DNA from: Lachnospiraceae bacterium
Lineage (GTDB): Bacteria; Bacillota; Clostridia; Lachnospirales; Lachnospiraceae
Length of the DNA: 64,000 nucleotides
Assembly: GCA_016281605.1 (NCBI GenBank)
Contig: JAEEJA010000059.1
Coordinates: 1 to 64,000 of the forward strand
Direction: 5' to 3'
The position numbers and the translations under genes are program-made. This document shows, in pieces, positions 42,467 to 51,716 of the stretch. The notes below the pieces were generated by a model that was not told the origin of the DNA, did no database searches, and saw only the letters and a program-made list of their open reading frames with translations. Numbering within the stretch: the stretch's first letter is position 1; every line of letters begins with the position of its first letter.

Positions 42467-44299
42467 TTATATTACTCCATTTTTGGTAAGCTCGCTCATG
42501 ATATAATCAAGAGTTTCGCTAAGATCCTTACCTGTTGTATCAATAGTGATATCAGGATCAACCGGTGGCTCGTAAGGACTTGAGATACCTGAGAAGTTAG
42601 GAATCTCACCGTTACGGGCTTTCTTATAAAGACCCTTTATATCACGACGTTCACACTCTTCTATAGGTGTGCTTACGTAAATCTCAACAAAGCTGTCATC
42701 ACCGATTATAGCCTTAGCATTCATTCTGTCACTTACGAAAGGAGAGATGAATGAGGTGATGGTTATAAGTCCTGCATCGTTAAGAAGTTTGGCAACCTCT
42801 GCGATACGACGGATATTCTCGATACGATCCTGCTCCTTGAAACCTAAGTTTTTATTTAATCCCATACGGATATTATCACCATCAAGTGACATAGTATGAT
42901 GTCCATCTGCAAAAAGTCTCTTTTCAAGAGCATTTGCGATAGTAGACTTACCTGATCCGGAAAGACCTGTAAGCCATATAGTCTTTGGCTTCTGATTCTT
43001 CTGATTTGAACGAAGCTCTCTTGTTACATCCATCTGCTGATAGAAGAGGTTTTCATCACGACGAAGCTTATGCTCAACAACACCACAAGCTGCTGTCATA
43101 TTGTTTACGTTGTCAATAAGGATGAAACCACCAAGCTCCTTGTGATGTACGAATTCATCATAAACAATTGGGTCTGAACATGAGATATCACAAACAGCAA
43201 TCTCATTTTTGTAAAGCTTATCAGCCTGTACATGATTACCTTCATTAACGTCAATCTTATATTTGATATTCATGACTGTAGCAAGAGAGGTCTTTGTACC
43301 AAGCTTAAGGATAAAGTTTTTACCTGCAACAAGCTTAGAATCATCCATCCAGAGAAGCTTTGAAGTAAACATCTTACCAACATGAAGATGTATATCCTTA
43401 ACTATCATACATCCTCTTGAAACGTCGATTTCCTTATCTAACTGAATAGTTACGGCCTGTCCCTTAACTACTTTATCTACTTCCTTACCTGCATTAAGAA
43501 GTGACTTAACGATTGCTGTCTCACGGCTTGGAAGAACCTTAATCTCGTCACCTGTCTTAAGCTCTCCAACCTCAACCTGTCCCTGGAATCCACGGAATGT
43601 AAGGTCAGGACGGCAAACTCTCTGAACAGGCATAACAAAACCTGTTTCATCGGTTTTATCGGTTACATCGATATCTTCTAAGTACTCAAGAAGAGTCTTT
43701 TTAGTGTACCAAGGAGTTTTATTTGACTTAGTAGTGATATTATCACCAACTGTAGCTGATACAGGAATAGTGGTAAATGTTTCGAAATCATACTCGGAAA
43801 TCATCTTCTTGATATCACGAACTATGTCCTTATATGTATTTTCATCATACTCGATTAAGTCCATCTTATTGATTGCATACACAACATGCTTGATACCCAT
43901 GAGAGCGCAGATACGTGTATGTCTCTTGGTCTGCACAAGCACGCCCTTGCTGGCATCTACGAGAATTACAGCAAGATCTGCAAATGAAGCGCCAACTGCC
44001 ATGTTACGGGTATACTCTTCATGACCCGGTGTATCGGCAACTATAAAGCTTCTGTTTTCTGTAGTAAAGTAACGATAAGCAACATCTATGGTTATACCCT
44101 GTTCTCTCTCTGCCATAAGGCCGTCAAGAAGGAGAGAGTAGTCTATATCTCCACCGGTTGACCCCACCTTACTGTCAAGCTCAAGGGCTTTTTCCTGATC
44201 GGTAAATATAAGCTTTGCGTCGTAAAGCATATGTCCTATCAGTGTGGATTTACCATCATCGACGCTTCCACACGTTATAAATTTAAGTAAACTTTGCAT
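42467..44299 (-). CDS. cysNC: CysNC: sulfate adenylyltransferase subunit 1 / APS kinase fusion
   Basis: A bifunctional enzyme of 610 residues. Residues about 1-415 are an EF-Tu-like GTPase (CysN): GSVDDGKST P-loop at about 11-19, DTPGHEEYTRNMA, NKMDL, then beta-barrel domains; it drives ATP sulfurylase with CysD. Residues about 420-610 are APS kinase (CysC): GLSGSGKST, DGDNIRMGLN, ISPFVSDRMNAK. It thus yields PAPS from sulfate. The ATG at 44299 is preceded by GAGGG, one nucleotide after the cysD stop; the open frame upstream lies inside cysD. The NodQ/CysNC fusion often accompanies sulfation of surface molecules, though it is also used in assimilation. Confidence 0.96.
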   Translation of the reverse strand: MQSLLKFITCGSVDDGKSTLIGHMLYDAKLIFTDQEKALELDSKVGSTGGDIDYSLLLDGLMAEREQGITIDVAYRYFTTENRSFIVADTPGHEEYTRNMAVGASFADLAVILVDASKGVLVQTKRHTRICALMGIKHVVYAINKMDLIEYDENTYKDIVRDIKKMISEYDFETFTTIPVSATVGDNITTKSNKTPWYTKKTLLEYLEDIDVTDKTDETGFVMPVQRVCRPDLTFRGFQGQVEVGELKTGDEIKVLPSRETAIVKSLLNAGKEVDKVVKGQAVTIQLDKEIDVSRGCMIVKDIHLHVGKMFTSKLLWMDDSKLVAGKNFILKLGTKTSLATVMNIKYKIDVNEGNHVQADKLYKNEIAVCDISCSDPIVYDEFVHHKELGGFILIDNVNNMTAACGVVEHKLRRDENLFYQQMDVTRELRSNQKNQKPKTIWLTGLSGSGKSTIANALEKRLFADGHHTMSLDGDNIRMGLNKNLGFKEQDRIENIRRIAEVAKLLNDAGLITITSFISPFVSDRMNAKAIIGDDSFVEIYVSTPIEECERRDIKGLYKKARNGEIPNFSGISSPYEPPVDPDITIDTTGKDLSETLDYIMSELTKNGVI

Positions 44300-44300
44300 A

Positions 44301-45200
44301 CTAGAAATATCCCTCTCTCTTTCTTCGCTCCATACTTCCGGCAGCTTCATTATCTATAACACGACTTGTTCTTTCACTTGAAACGGCACTAAGTGTCTCC
44401 TCGATGATAGCATCGAGTGTGTCAGCATCTGATTCAACACCACCGGTAAGTGGATAACAGCCAAGTGTACGGAAACGTACTTTTTTCATCTGAGGCTCCT
44501 CACCCGGAAGAAGTCTCATTCTGTCATCATCTACCATTATTATATTGCCGTCACGCTCAACTACAGGGCGTTCCTTAGCAAAATAAAGTGAAGGAATCTC
44601 GATATTTTCCTGCTTTATGTACATCCAGATATCTTTCTCTGTCCAGTTTGAAAGAGGGAATACTCTAACTTCTTCACCCTTGAAAATCTTGGTATTAAAG
44701 AGCTTCCACATCTCAGGACGCTGATTCTTAGGATCCCATGCATGTGCTGAGTTACGGAAAGAGAAGATTCTTTCTTTTGCTCTTGATTTTTCCTCATCAC
44801 GACGTCCGCCACCAAAAGCAGCTGTAAACTGGTACTTATCCAGAGCCTGCTTTAAGGCCTGAGTTTTCATAATATCTGTGTATGCTGAACCATGATCAAA
44901 TGGATTGATTCCGTTTGCACGTCCTTCTTCGTTTGTGTAAACGAGCATTTCAAGACCATACTTTTCAGCCATTTTGTCTCTGAATGAAATCATTTCCTTG
45001 AATTTCCATGTGGTATCCACATGAAGGAATGGGAATGGTGGCTTCTCAGGATAGAAAGCCTTAAGTGCCAGGTGAAGCATAACAGAGCTGTCTTTACCTA
45101 TAGAGTAGAGCATTACAGGCTTTTCGAACTCAGCCGCTACTTCACGCATAATATAGATGGCTTCTGCTTCCAGCGCATCCAAGTGTGATAACTGACTCAT
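44301..45200 (-). CDS. cysD: Sulfate adenylyltransferase subunit 2 (CysD)
   Basis: The catalytic half of ATP sulfurylase, forming APS from ATP and sulfate. The 299 residues include the PP-loop [11 protein letters not shown] (about 32-42), [15 protein letters not shown], the [15 protein letters not shown] arch, and the ending ERxxRVIDxExxGSMExRKREGYF that is diagnostic of CysD. The ATG at 45200 follows GATGAGGAAAA; frames further upstream lack a ribosome site. First gene of the operon, transcribed from the promoter at 45309-45281. No cysH, cysIJ or sulfate transporter gene is in the window. Confidence 0.96.
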   Translation of the reverse strand: MSQLSHLDALEAEAIYIMREVAAEFEKPVMLYSIGKDSSVMLHLALKAFYPEKPPFPFLHVDTTWKFKEMISFRDKMAEKYGLEMLVYTNEEGRANGINPFDHGSAYTDIMKTQALKQALDKYQFTAAFGGGRRDEEKSRAKERIFSFRNSAHAWDPKNQRPEMWKLFNTKIFKGEEVRVFPLSNWTEKDIWMYIKQENIEIPSLYFAKERPVVERDGNIIMVDDDRMRLLPGEEPQMKKVRFRTLGCYPLTGGVESDADTLDAIIEETLSAVSSERTSRVIDNEAAGSMERRKREGYF

Positions 45201-45280
45201 ATTATTTTCCTCATCTTTTATATTTTTTATAATGTAGGAATACAAAGCAAACCAGCAATGTAAAAACCAACATCCGTAGT

Positions 45281-45309
45281 ATTATTACAAAAAATGATTG
45301 TTTTGTCAA
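45281..45309 (-). promoter_or_regulatory. cysD operon promoter
   Basis: On the minus strand TTGACA (45309-45304), 17-nt spacer, AATAAT (45286-45281). It is back to back with the sulfotransferase promoter at 45357. Confidence 0.7.
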
Positions 45310-45356
45310 CACTATGCATATTAATTAAGTTCAGAAAAATGTATTATGTTTTTCAT

Positions 45357-45385
45357 TTGACATTAACGGATTCATAAAGTAAAAT
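45357..45385 (+). promoter_or_regulatory. Sulfotransferase/teichoic acid operon promoter
   Basis: TTGACA at 45357-45362, 17-nt spacer, TAAAAT at 45380-45385. The two -35 boxes of the divergent pair are 47 bp apart, close enough for shared control. Confidence 0.7.
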
Positions 45386-45429
45386 AATTTAGTTTATATA
45401 TACCCTTTATTTTTATGGAGGAAATAATT

Positions 45430-47421
45430 ATGAGAGAAAAGCTCGCTTCAATTGCGAGGAAAGCGTATCACAAGGGCGTAGACTTATATAATGTAAATAT
45501 TCATGATGCTAAGTGGCTGAAGATACACTCTAAACAGCAAAATGTCATGAAAGCATATAAATACAGAAATTATGATTCGAATATCAAAACCAGTCTAACT
45601 GCTAAGGCTATAGACAGCAGGAAAAAAGATATGTATATTGAACGTTTATTAAACGAAGGTACATATACTATCGACAAACCATTGGTTATCAAAAATCCCT
45701 ATAAAATATCAATTCTTACACTCTTGGTAGTATTTAATACCAAGGAGAAGTGTCGTATAGAGTATACGGTCAAGGGTCAAAAGGGCTCAAAGGACTTTAC
45801 TGCGGGTGACGGTAAGTATACTACCCGTCATAGAGTTCCTGTAGTTGCCCTTTTTCCGGGATGCACCAATGTAATTATTTTATCAGCTTATGATAAGAAC
45901 GGAAAAGAGATAGCTAAGAAAAAGATAAAGGTAATTGTTGAAAAGATAGATAGAAAGATCGCCGGAAATATAGAGTTTAGTGTTCGTAACGGAGAAAGTA
46001 GCAAGGAATTTTTCTTTGTGTCAGGAGGATATAAGGGTGGAGCCTATATGTTTGACTCTGCAGGAAATATCCGTTGGGCACTTTCTGAAATTCCTATGCA
46101 CTATGGTGTTTACCTGTTTGAAAACGGAAGATTTTTATTTCCTGAGCTTAGGATGAGACGCCCGGTTTATGGAAATGCACACTCGGTTGTGACCCATGAA
46201 ATGGACATGATGGGAAGAGTTTATCATACATACTATCATCCAAAGGGATTTCATCATTGGGCTTGTGAAGAAGAGCCCCTTGGCAATATCCTTACTGTAT
46301 CAAGTTCTCTTGATGATACTTATATGGAAAATGTAATCTTAGAGCTTGACAGAAAGACAGGCGAATCTATACACGAACTCAGTATGAATGATGTATTTGA
46401 TGAGACCTATGTTACAAGAAATGACTGGGTACACTTAAATGCAATGGATTACATACCTGAAGAAAATGCAGTTATTGCATGCATGAGAAATATTCATACC
46501 ATAGCTAAGATAAGTCTTGATAATTATGAGATAAAGTGGATTATGTGTAATCCTGAGTTTTTCAAAGGTACAGAGCAGCAAGATAAGGTCTTAAAGCCTG
46601 AAGGTAAGATAGACTGGTACTTCCAGCAGCATGGTGTAAAGATAATACATGAGGATATTGACGGGAATCCGGATAATCTTCATATTACATTTTATGATAA
46701 TCATGCTGTAAACAGACGTCCTGTGGATTGGTATGACGGAGATGATGAAAGCTCCTACGCATGTGTCTATACCATAGATGAGAAGGAGGGCACCTTCAGA
46801 CAGGATAAGAGATTTAAAGTTCCGGTTTGTTCCACGCGTTGTAACAACGAGTTTTATCCTAAGGATGGCAGAATGTTTGTTATGTGCGCAAGACTAAGAG
46901 ATAATGAAAAGCTTGGTTGTCTCTCAAAGATTGTTGAGTTTGATTATGAGTCCGGCGAGATAATAAATGAGATTTCTTTAGAAAAGGACTTCTTTACGGC
47001 ACATTGTACAGGATTTAATATTGCTGATATGTCGGAGCCGCTTCCATCTGATTCGGAGTGCTTTTTGGGACAGCTTTACGAGCCTAAGGAGGTAAATGAT
47101 TATAAGGAAGCTAAAGATGCTCCTGTAATGCCGGATTCAATCGCTTCTGAGATTACCTTCAGAATGATGGGCGATGTTATGCAGCTTAAGGCTCATGATC
47201 ATGATATAGAGCATATATTTGTATATGATGATGAAAAGGCTTACATGCAGGATTTTACTGATTCCACTCAGCCTTTGGAGATATTTAAGGCTCAGAGTTA
47301 CTTTGTAAGCATGCCTCTTGATGAGATCCCTGTAGGAGAGTACAGGGTTGCTGTTAAGTACAAGGGTGAGTATTATAACACCCCTTATAATATAAATATA
47401 ACTACTGAAAGGAAGAACTAA
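45430..47421 (+). CDS. Aryl-sulfate sulfotransferase-family protein (ASST)
   Basis: A 663-residue member of the Arylsulfotran family. Residues about 50-180 form a beta domain like the family's N-terminal domain; the rest is a six-bladed propeller with repeated segments such as GGAYMFDSAGNIRWAL. Family active-site segments are recognisable: NDWVHLNAMDYI (His335) and YFQQHGVKII (His401, at the position of the sulfated catalytic His in E. coli AssT). Known ASSTs move sulfate between phenolic compounds without PAPS and are exported; this protein has no signal peptide. Start at ATG 45430 after GGAGG. It is 6 nt from tagD, so the two are cotranscribed. The real donor and acceptor are unknown. Confidence 0.8.
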   Translation: MREKLASIARKAYHKGVDLYNVNIHDAKWLKIHSKQQNVMKAYKYRNYDSNIKTSLTAKAIDSRKKDMYIERLLNEGTYTIDKPLVIKNPYKISILTLLVVFNTKEKCRIEYTVKGQKGSKDFTAGDGKYTTRHRVPVVALFPGCTNVIILSAYDKNGKEIAKKKIKVIVEKIDRKIAGNIEFSVRNGESSKEFFFVSGGYKGGAYMFDSAGNIRWALSEIPMHYGVYLFENGRFLFPELRMRRPVYGNAHSVVTHEMDMMGRVYHTYYHPKGFHHWACEEEPLGNILTVSSSLDDTYMENVILELDRKTGESIHELSMNDVFDETYVTRNDWVHLNAMDYIPEENAVIACMRNIHTIAKISLDNYEIKWIMCNPEFFKGTEQQDKVLKPEGKIDWYFQQHGVKIIHEDIDGNPDNLHITFYDNHAVNRRPVDWYDGDDESSYACVYTIDEKEGTFRQDKRFKVPVCSTRCNNEFYPKDGRMFVMCARLRDNEKLGCLSKIVEFDYESGEIINEISLEKDFFTAHCTGFNIADMSEPLPSDSECFLGQLYEPKEVNDYKEAKDAPVMPDSIASEITFRMMGDVMQLKAHDHDIEHIFVYDDEKAYMQDFTDSTQPLEIFKAQSYFVSMPLDEIPVGEYRVAVKYKGEYYNTPYNINITTERKN

Positions 47422-47427
47422 AACAGT

Positions 47428-47817
47428 ATGAGAAGAGTTATAACATATGGAACATACGATTTGCTTCATGTAGGACATATTAATCTTCTGAGAAGAGCAA
47501 GAGAGCAGGGTGATTATCTTGTGGTTGCCCTTTCAAGTGATGAGTTTAATGCTATTAAAAATAAAAAGGCTTACTACTCATATGAAGACAGAAAGACTAT
47601 ACTTGAAGCTATAAAGTATGTAGATAAGGTTATCCCTGAGTATAACTGGGAACAAAAAATACAGGATGTTAAGGATAATGATATAGATGTATTTGTCATG
47701 GGAGATGATTGGGAAGGAAAGTTTGACTTCCTTAAGGATTATTGTGAGGTTGTATATCTTCCGAGAACAGACGGTATATCAACTACAAAGATTAAGAGCG
47801 ATCTTTCATTAAATTGA
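47428..47817 (+). CDS. tagD: Glycerol-3-phosphate cytidylyltransferase
   Basis: Makes CDP-glycerol from CTP and glycerol 3-phosphate, the donor for poly(glycerol phosphate) teichoic acid. The 129 residues carry the nucleotidyltransferase motif TYGTYDLLHVGHINLL (HxGH at about 14-17), GDYLVVALSSDEFN, and RTDGISTTKIK near the C-terminus. The length is typical of TagD/TarD. It follows the sulfotransferase-like gene by 6 nt and precedes the polymerase-like gene. Confidence 0.95.
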   Translation: MRRVITYGTYDLLHVGHINLLRRAREQGDYLVVALSSDEFNAIKNKKAYYSYEDRKTILEAIKYVDKVIPEYNWEQKIQDVKDNDIDVFVMGDDWEGKFDFLKDYCEVVYLPRTDGISTTKIKSDLSLN

Positions 47818-47835
47818 TAAATATTTTATGTTTTT

Positions 47836-47864
47836 TTGACATAGTTTTATAGTATTATTATTTA
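47836..47864 (+). promoter_or_regulatory. Possible internal promoter before the glycerophosphotransferase gene
   Basis: TTGACA at 47836-47841, 17-nt spacer, TATTTA at 47859-47864. The -10 is weak. Confidence 0.4.
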
Positions 47865-47926
47865 TGGATATTTAGACATAAATAACCGTAATATTTGATT
47901 TGTTTTAGGATTATTAGGAGAGAAAT

Positions 47927-50900
47927 ATGTTTGGCGGCATTAAATCAAAAGCAGTCAGTGCAGTTAATGTTTTAAAGAATAATTGCAGAAGATTTTTTAC
48001 AAAAGCTCCAAAGATGAAGTTCTTCTTTGGATATTATTATAAGCATTGCGATGTAGTTGAAAATCGTATTCTTTTCGAATCATTTCATGGTTCTACGGTT
48101 TCGGATTCACCGCTTTTTATGTTAAAGGAGCTTATGTCTCGCGAGGAAGCTAAGGATTATGAGATTTATTATGCGACCAATACGGATGACATGGCTGTTC
48201 ATAAGGAATTTTTAAAGGCAAATGGACTGGATAGCGTTAAGCTTATTCCGGTTTCGTATTATAAGTATAATAAGATTCTAGCTACTTCAAAATATCTGAT
48301 AAATAACAGCTCATTCCCTGTATATTTTATAAAAAAGGATGAGCAAATTTACCTTCAGACCTGGCATGGAACACCTCTTAAAACCCTTGGAAAGCAGATG
48401 CGTATGGGTATAGAGTCCATGTACAATGTTCAGCATAACTTTCTTCAGGCTAATTATCTCATGCATCCCAATGAGTTTACCAAGGATGCTATCATGGGTG
48501 ATTATAATTTAGAGAGCCTTTATACAGGAAAGGTTTTTTTAAGCGGATATCCAAGAAATTCAATATTTATGGATAAGGAAGCGGGACTTAGTCTTAGAGA
48601 AAAGCTGGGGCTTACTGATAAGGTTGTCTACGCTTACATGCCTACATGGAGAGGTACATCCAACCATGCGGTTCAGCAGGATAACTACGCCAGAGAAGTT
48701 AACAAGATGCTTAAGAGCATTGACAAAAAGCTTAAGGATAATCAAATCCTATATGTCAACTTCCATCCGATCTTAAAGGGAACCATAAAGGTTGAAGGAC
48801 TTAAGCATGTTAAGCCTTTCCCTGCTGATGTAAACAACTATGAATTCTTAAATTGCGTAGATGCATTGGTTACCGATTACTCCAGTGTATTCTTTGATTT
48901 CAGTGTTACCAGAAAGCCTATCATTCTCTTTATGTATGACTATAATGAGTACATGAATGATCGTGGTATGTATATGGATATAAGAGAGCTTCCTTTTGTT
49001 AAGGTTTATAAGACAAAGGAGCTTATAGAGTGGCTTTCTACTGAGAAAATCCTTACAGCTACCTATGATGATGGGGATTATGTAGATAAGTTTATAAAGT
49101 ATGATAGTCTTGATGCTCCTAAAAAGATGCTTGATCTCGTGCTGTACCAAAAAGAGGACGGCATGAAGATGTATGATTATTCTGCAAATAAGGAAAGAGA
49201 AAGAAGAATTGTACATCCAACAAGGATAAAAACCAAAGAGGAATTTGAGGTAATAAAGAGAACCGTTAAGAAGGATGATATAGTTTTACTGGAAAGAAAG
49301 TACTTCTCAAAAGCAGTAAGTGCTATGCTTTACGATTATTATAATTATGATTTTGATTATGTAATCATAACAAATACTACTCCTAGAACCTATATAGAGG
49401 ACTTCTTTAGGATTATCGGTAATGAAAAAACTCTCAAGCGTCTGGCTGACAGAGAACTAAAGAGAACTTTTCCTAACCTGAATGTAAGTGCACCTTATGT
49501 TGAGGATTTCTTCGTATCGGAAAGTGGTTGCAGCATAGTAGATACTGTGCCTGTAAATGTAAGCTCCGAGATGGAAAGTGATGGAAAAGTATTAAAGCTT
49601 AAATTAAATGATAAGAGATATACTCTCAACAAATTTATGATTCTTAATGCCAAGGGGGGGATTCTTTCAGCAAGAGAACTTACGTCCAAAGAAAAGAGTG
49701 AAGGTGCTGTTTATGAAGACTTCTTAGAGCTTAAGAGTAGCATGAATATGGGCGACAGATACGAGCTTGCAGGTGAATTTACGGATAATGTTGAAGGAAA
49801 AAACTGTATCGGTATATTTTACGATCCTGAACTTAATTCCGTAACAGAGAGAAATGTTACAAAGAAGGGAATTGACAAGTGCTTCTTAAATCCTGTTATA
49901 GTTAAAGGTCTTGGAAGTAATAAAAATGTTGCGAAATACGAAAAGGGAGAGGCTGCTATAATTCCTATCCCATACACAAAAAGCTTTAAAAACGGCTTTT
50001 CACTGTTTGCGTGCAAACCGGGTATGGTTGTAAATGAGTATCTTCATGCTGATATCAGAAGTGTTAAGTCCTCAAAGAGTGTATGTACAGTAATATTAAA
50101 GCTTAGAAAGATACCGGGACTATCTATTAGTCGTGTTGTATTAAGATACAGAAGTGCGGTTTCCTACGATGCACCACTTGATTATGAAATCAGGGAATCC
50201 GGAAATTCAATGAAGATTATAGCTAAGATTGATTTTAAGAAGCTTACACTTCGTGAGCTTTACTGGGATTTCAGACTCTTAGCCAATTATAATGGTCGTG
50301 AAAATGAGATTAAGGCAAGATTTAAGAATAATAAGTGGAAATACCTTTTCTACCTAAGCAATCGTCAGTACAGTGCTGATGAGGGACATATGACCTTCCC
50401 TTATTATACCAAGGGTGGCATGCTTTCATTTATGTACAGACAGGATTCAGAGTATGACAGCGCTTCCACTCTTCGTAAGGAGCTTGCAGCCCTCTTTGTG
50501 TACCTTTTTACATTTCCTTTCCTAAAGAGAAAGAAGATTTGGCTTGTATATGAGAAGTTCTGTTCCATGGCTCAGGATAATGGTTATTATTTCTTTAAGT
50601 ATTGCATGGAAAAGCTTACAGATGAAGAAAAAAAGAATATCTATTATGTCATGGATAAGAGAGCTAAGGACTACGAAAAGATTAAGCAGTATGATGATCA
50701 TATCATACAGTTTATGAGCTTTAAGCATGTCCTTTACTGTCTTGCTGCAGTTATGTATGTTGCGTCTGACTCACGTACCCATCTCTACGCATGGAGATGT
50801 AAGACAAGTATGATAAGAGGAAAGATTAGCGACAGACCCATATACTTCTTGCAGCATGGTGTAACCGCCCTTAAGAGAGATGCACATCTCTTCGGAAAAA

Positions 50901-51625
50901 ACGGTTCTTCACCCATGACATATTACGCAACAACCTCAAGATTTGAGCAGAATATAATCGTTAAGTACTTTGATTATACCGAGGATAAGGTCCCTGTAAA
51001 CGGATTTACCAGATGGGACGTGTTAGAGGATAAGTCTACTGATGATGATAAGATTATACTCATCATGCCTACATGGAGATCATGGCTTGAAGAGGTTAGT
51101 GATGAAGACTTCTTAAAGAGCGATTATTATAAGAATTATGCTGATCTTTTGGAAAGCAAGAGACTTGATACTATGCTCAAGCAGTACAACGTAAGGGTTA
51201 TATTCTACATACATCCTAAGTTTGCTGATTATCTTAAGAACTTTAATATATCTGCCGAGAGAGTGCAGCTCATACCGTTTGGTGCAGAGCCTCTCAATAA
51301 TATAATGATGAAGTGTCACATGCTTATCACTGATTACTCCAGTGTATGCTGGGATGTGTACTACATGAAGAAACCGGTACTTTTCTATCAGTTTGATATA
51401 GATAAGTATAATGTTGCACACGGAAGCTACATCGATATGAAAAAGGATCTTTTCGGAGTTCGCTCTGAGACTGAAGAAAAGCTTCTCGATGATATCGAAG
51501 ATTGTATAAAGTCCGGCTTTAAGTGTCCTGAGAAGGATATAGCCGATCATAAAAATTATTTCGAATATATTGATGATAAGAATAGCTTAAGAACCTATAA
51601 ATTCTTAAAAAATGAAGGTTATTAA
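47927..51625 (+). CDS. Double-headed CDP-glycerol glycerophosphotransferase
   Basis: A 1,232-residue protein with two complete glycerophosphotransferase domains (TagB/TagF family). Domain 1 (about 30-410) has HGTPLKTLGK at 147-156 and TDYSSVFFDF at about 316. Domain 2 (about 860-1225) has LQHGVTALK at about 975 and TDYSSVCWD at about 1135. Between them lie about 450 residues with beta-rich segments and no recognised catalytic motif. Such enzymes use CDP-glycerol to prime or extend poly(glycerol phosphate) on the inner face of the membrane; classic TagF has one head. One head may prime and the other polymerise, or the two may add different units. AGGAGAG precedes the ATG. Confidence 0.88.
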   Translation: MFGGIKSKAVSAVNVLKNNCRRFFTKAPKMKFFFGYYYKHCDVVENRILFESFHGSTVSDSPLFMLKELMSREEAKDYEIYYATNTDDMAVHKEFLKANGLDSVKLIPVSYYKYNKILATSKYLINNSSFPVYFIKKDEQIYLQTWHGTPLKTLGKQMRMGIESMYNVQHNFLQANYLMHPNEFTKDAIMGDYNLESLYTGKVFLSGYPRNSIFMDKEAGLSLREKLGLTDKVVYAYMPTWRGTSNHAVQQDNYAREVNKMLKSIDKKLKDNQILYVNFHPILKGTIKVEGLKHVKPFPADVNNYEFLNCVDALVTDYSSVFFDFSVTRKPIILFMYDYNEYMNDRGMYMDIRELPFVKVYKTKELIEWLSTEKILTATYDDGDYVDKFIKYDSLDAPKKMLDLVLYQKEDGMKMYDYSANKERERRIVHPTRIKTKEEFEVIKRTVKKDDIVLLERKYFSKAVSAMLYDYYNYDFDYVIITNTTPRTYIEDFFRIIGNEKTLKRLADRELKRTFPNLNVSAPYVEDFFVSESGCSIVDTVPVNVSSEMESDGKVLKLKLNDKRYTLNKFMILNAKGGILSARELTSKEKSEGAVYEDFLELKSSMNMGDRYELAGEFTDNVEGKNCIGIFYDPELNSVTERNVTKKGIDKCFLNPVIVKGLGSNKNVAKYEKGEAAIIPIPYTKSFKNGFSLFACKPGMVVNEYLHADIRSVKSSKSVCTVILKLRKIPGLSISRVVLRYRSAVSYDAPLDYEIRESGNSMKIIAKIDFKKLTLRELYWDFRLLANYNGRENEIKARFKNNKWKYLFYLSNRQYSADEGHMTFPYYTKGGMLSFMYRQDSEYDSASTLRKELAALFVYLFTFPFLKRKKIWLVYEKFCSMAQDNGYYFFKYCMEKLTDEEKKNIYYVMDKRAKDYEKIKQYDDHIIQFMSFKHVLYCLAAVMYVASDSRTHLYAWRCKTSMIRGKISDRPIYFLQHGVTALKRDAHLFGKNGSSPMTYYATTSRFEQNIIVKYFDYTEDKVPVNGFTRWDVLEDKSTDDDKIILIMPTWRSWLEEVSDEDFLKSDYYKNYADLLESKRLDTMLKQYNVRVIFYIHPKFADYLKNFNISAERVQLIPFGAEPLNNIMMKCHMLITDYSSVCWDVYYMKKPVLFYQFDIDKYNVAHGSYIDMKKDLFGVRSETEEKLLDDIEDCIKSGFKCPEKDIADHKNYFEYIDDKNSLRTYKFLKNEGY

Positions 51626-51643
51626 CCTTATTGTCACGCCTAA

Positions 51644-51683
51644 AAACCCTGCTTCAAACTGAAGTGGGGTTTAGTGGGTTTTT
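51644..51683 (+). terminator. Terminator after the double glycerophosphotransferase gene
   Basis: AAACCCTGCTTC pairs with GAAGTGGGGTTT (one mismatch), loop AAACT; TTTTT follows at 51679. Confidence 0.6.
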
Positions 51684-51716
51684 AAAAAATGTTTTTTGTG
51701 AAAGACGGAGGATTGA

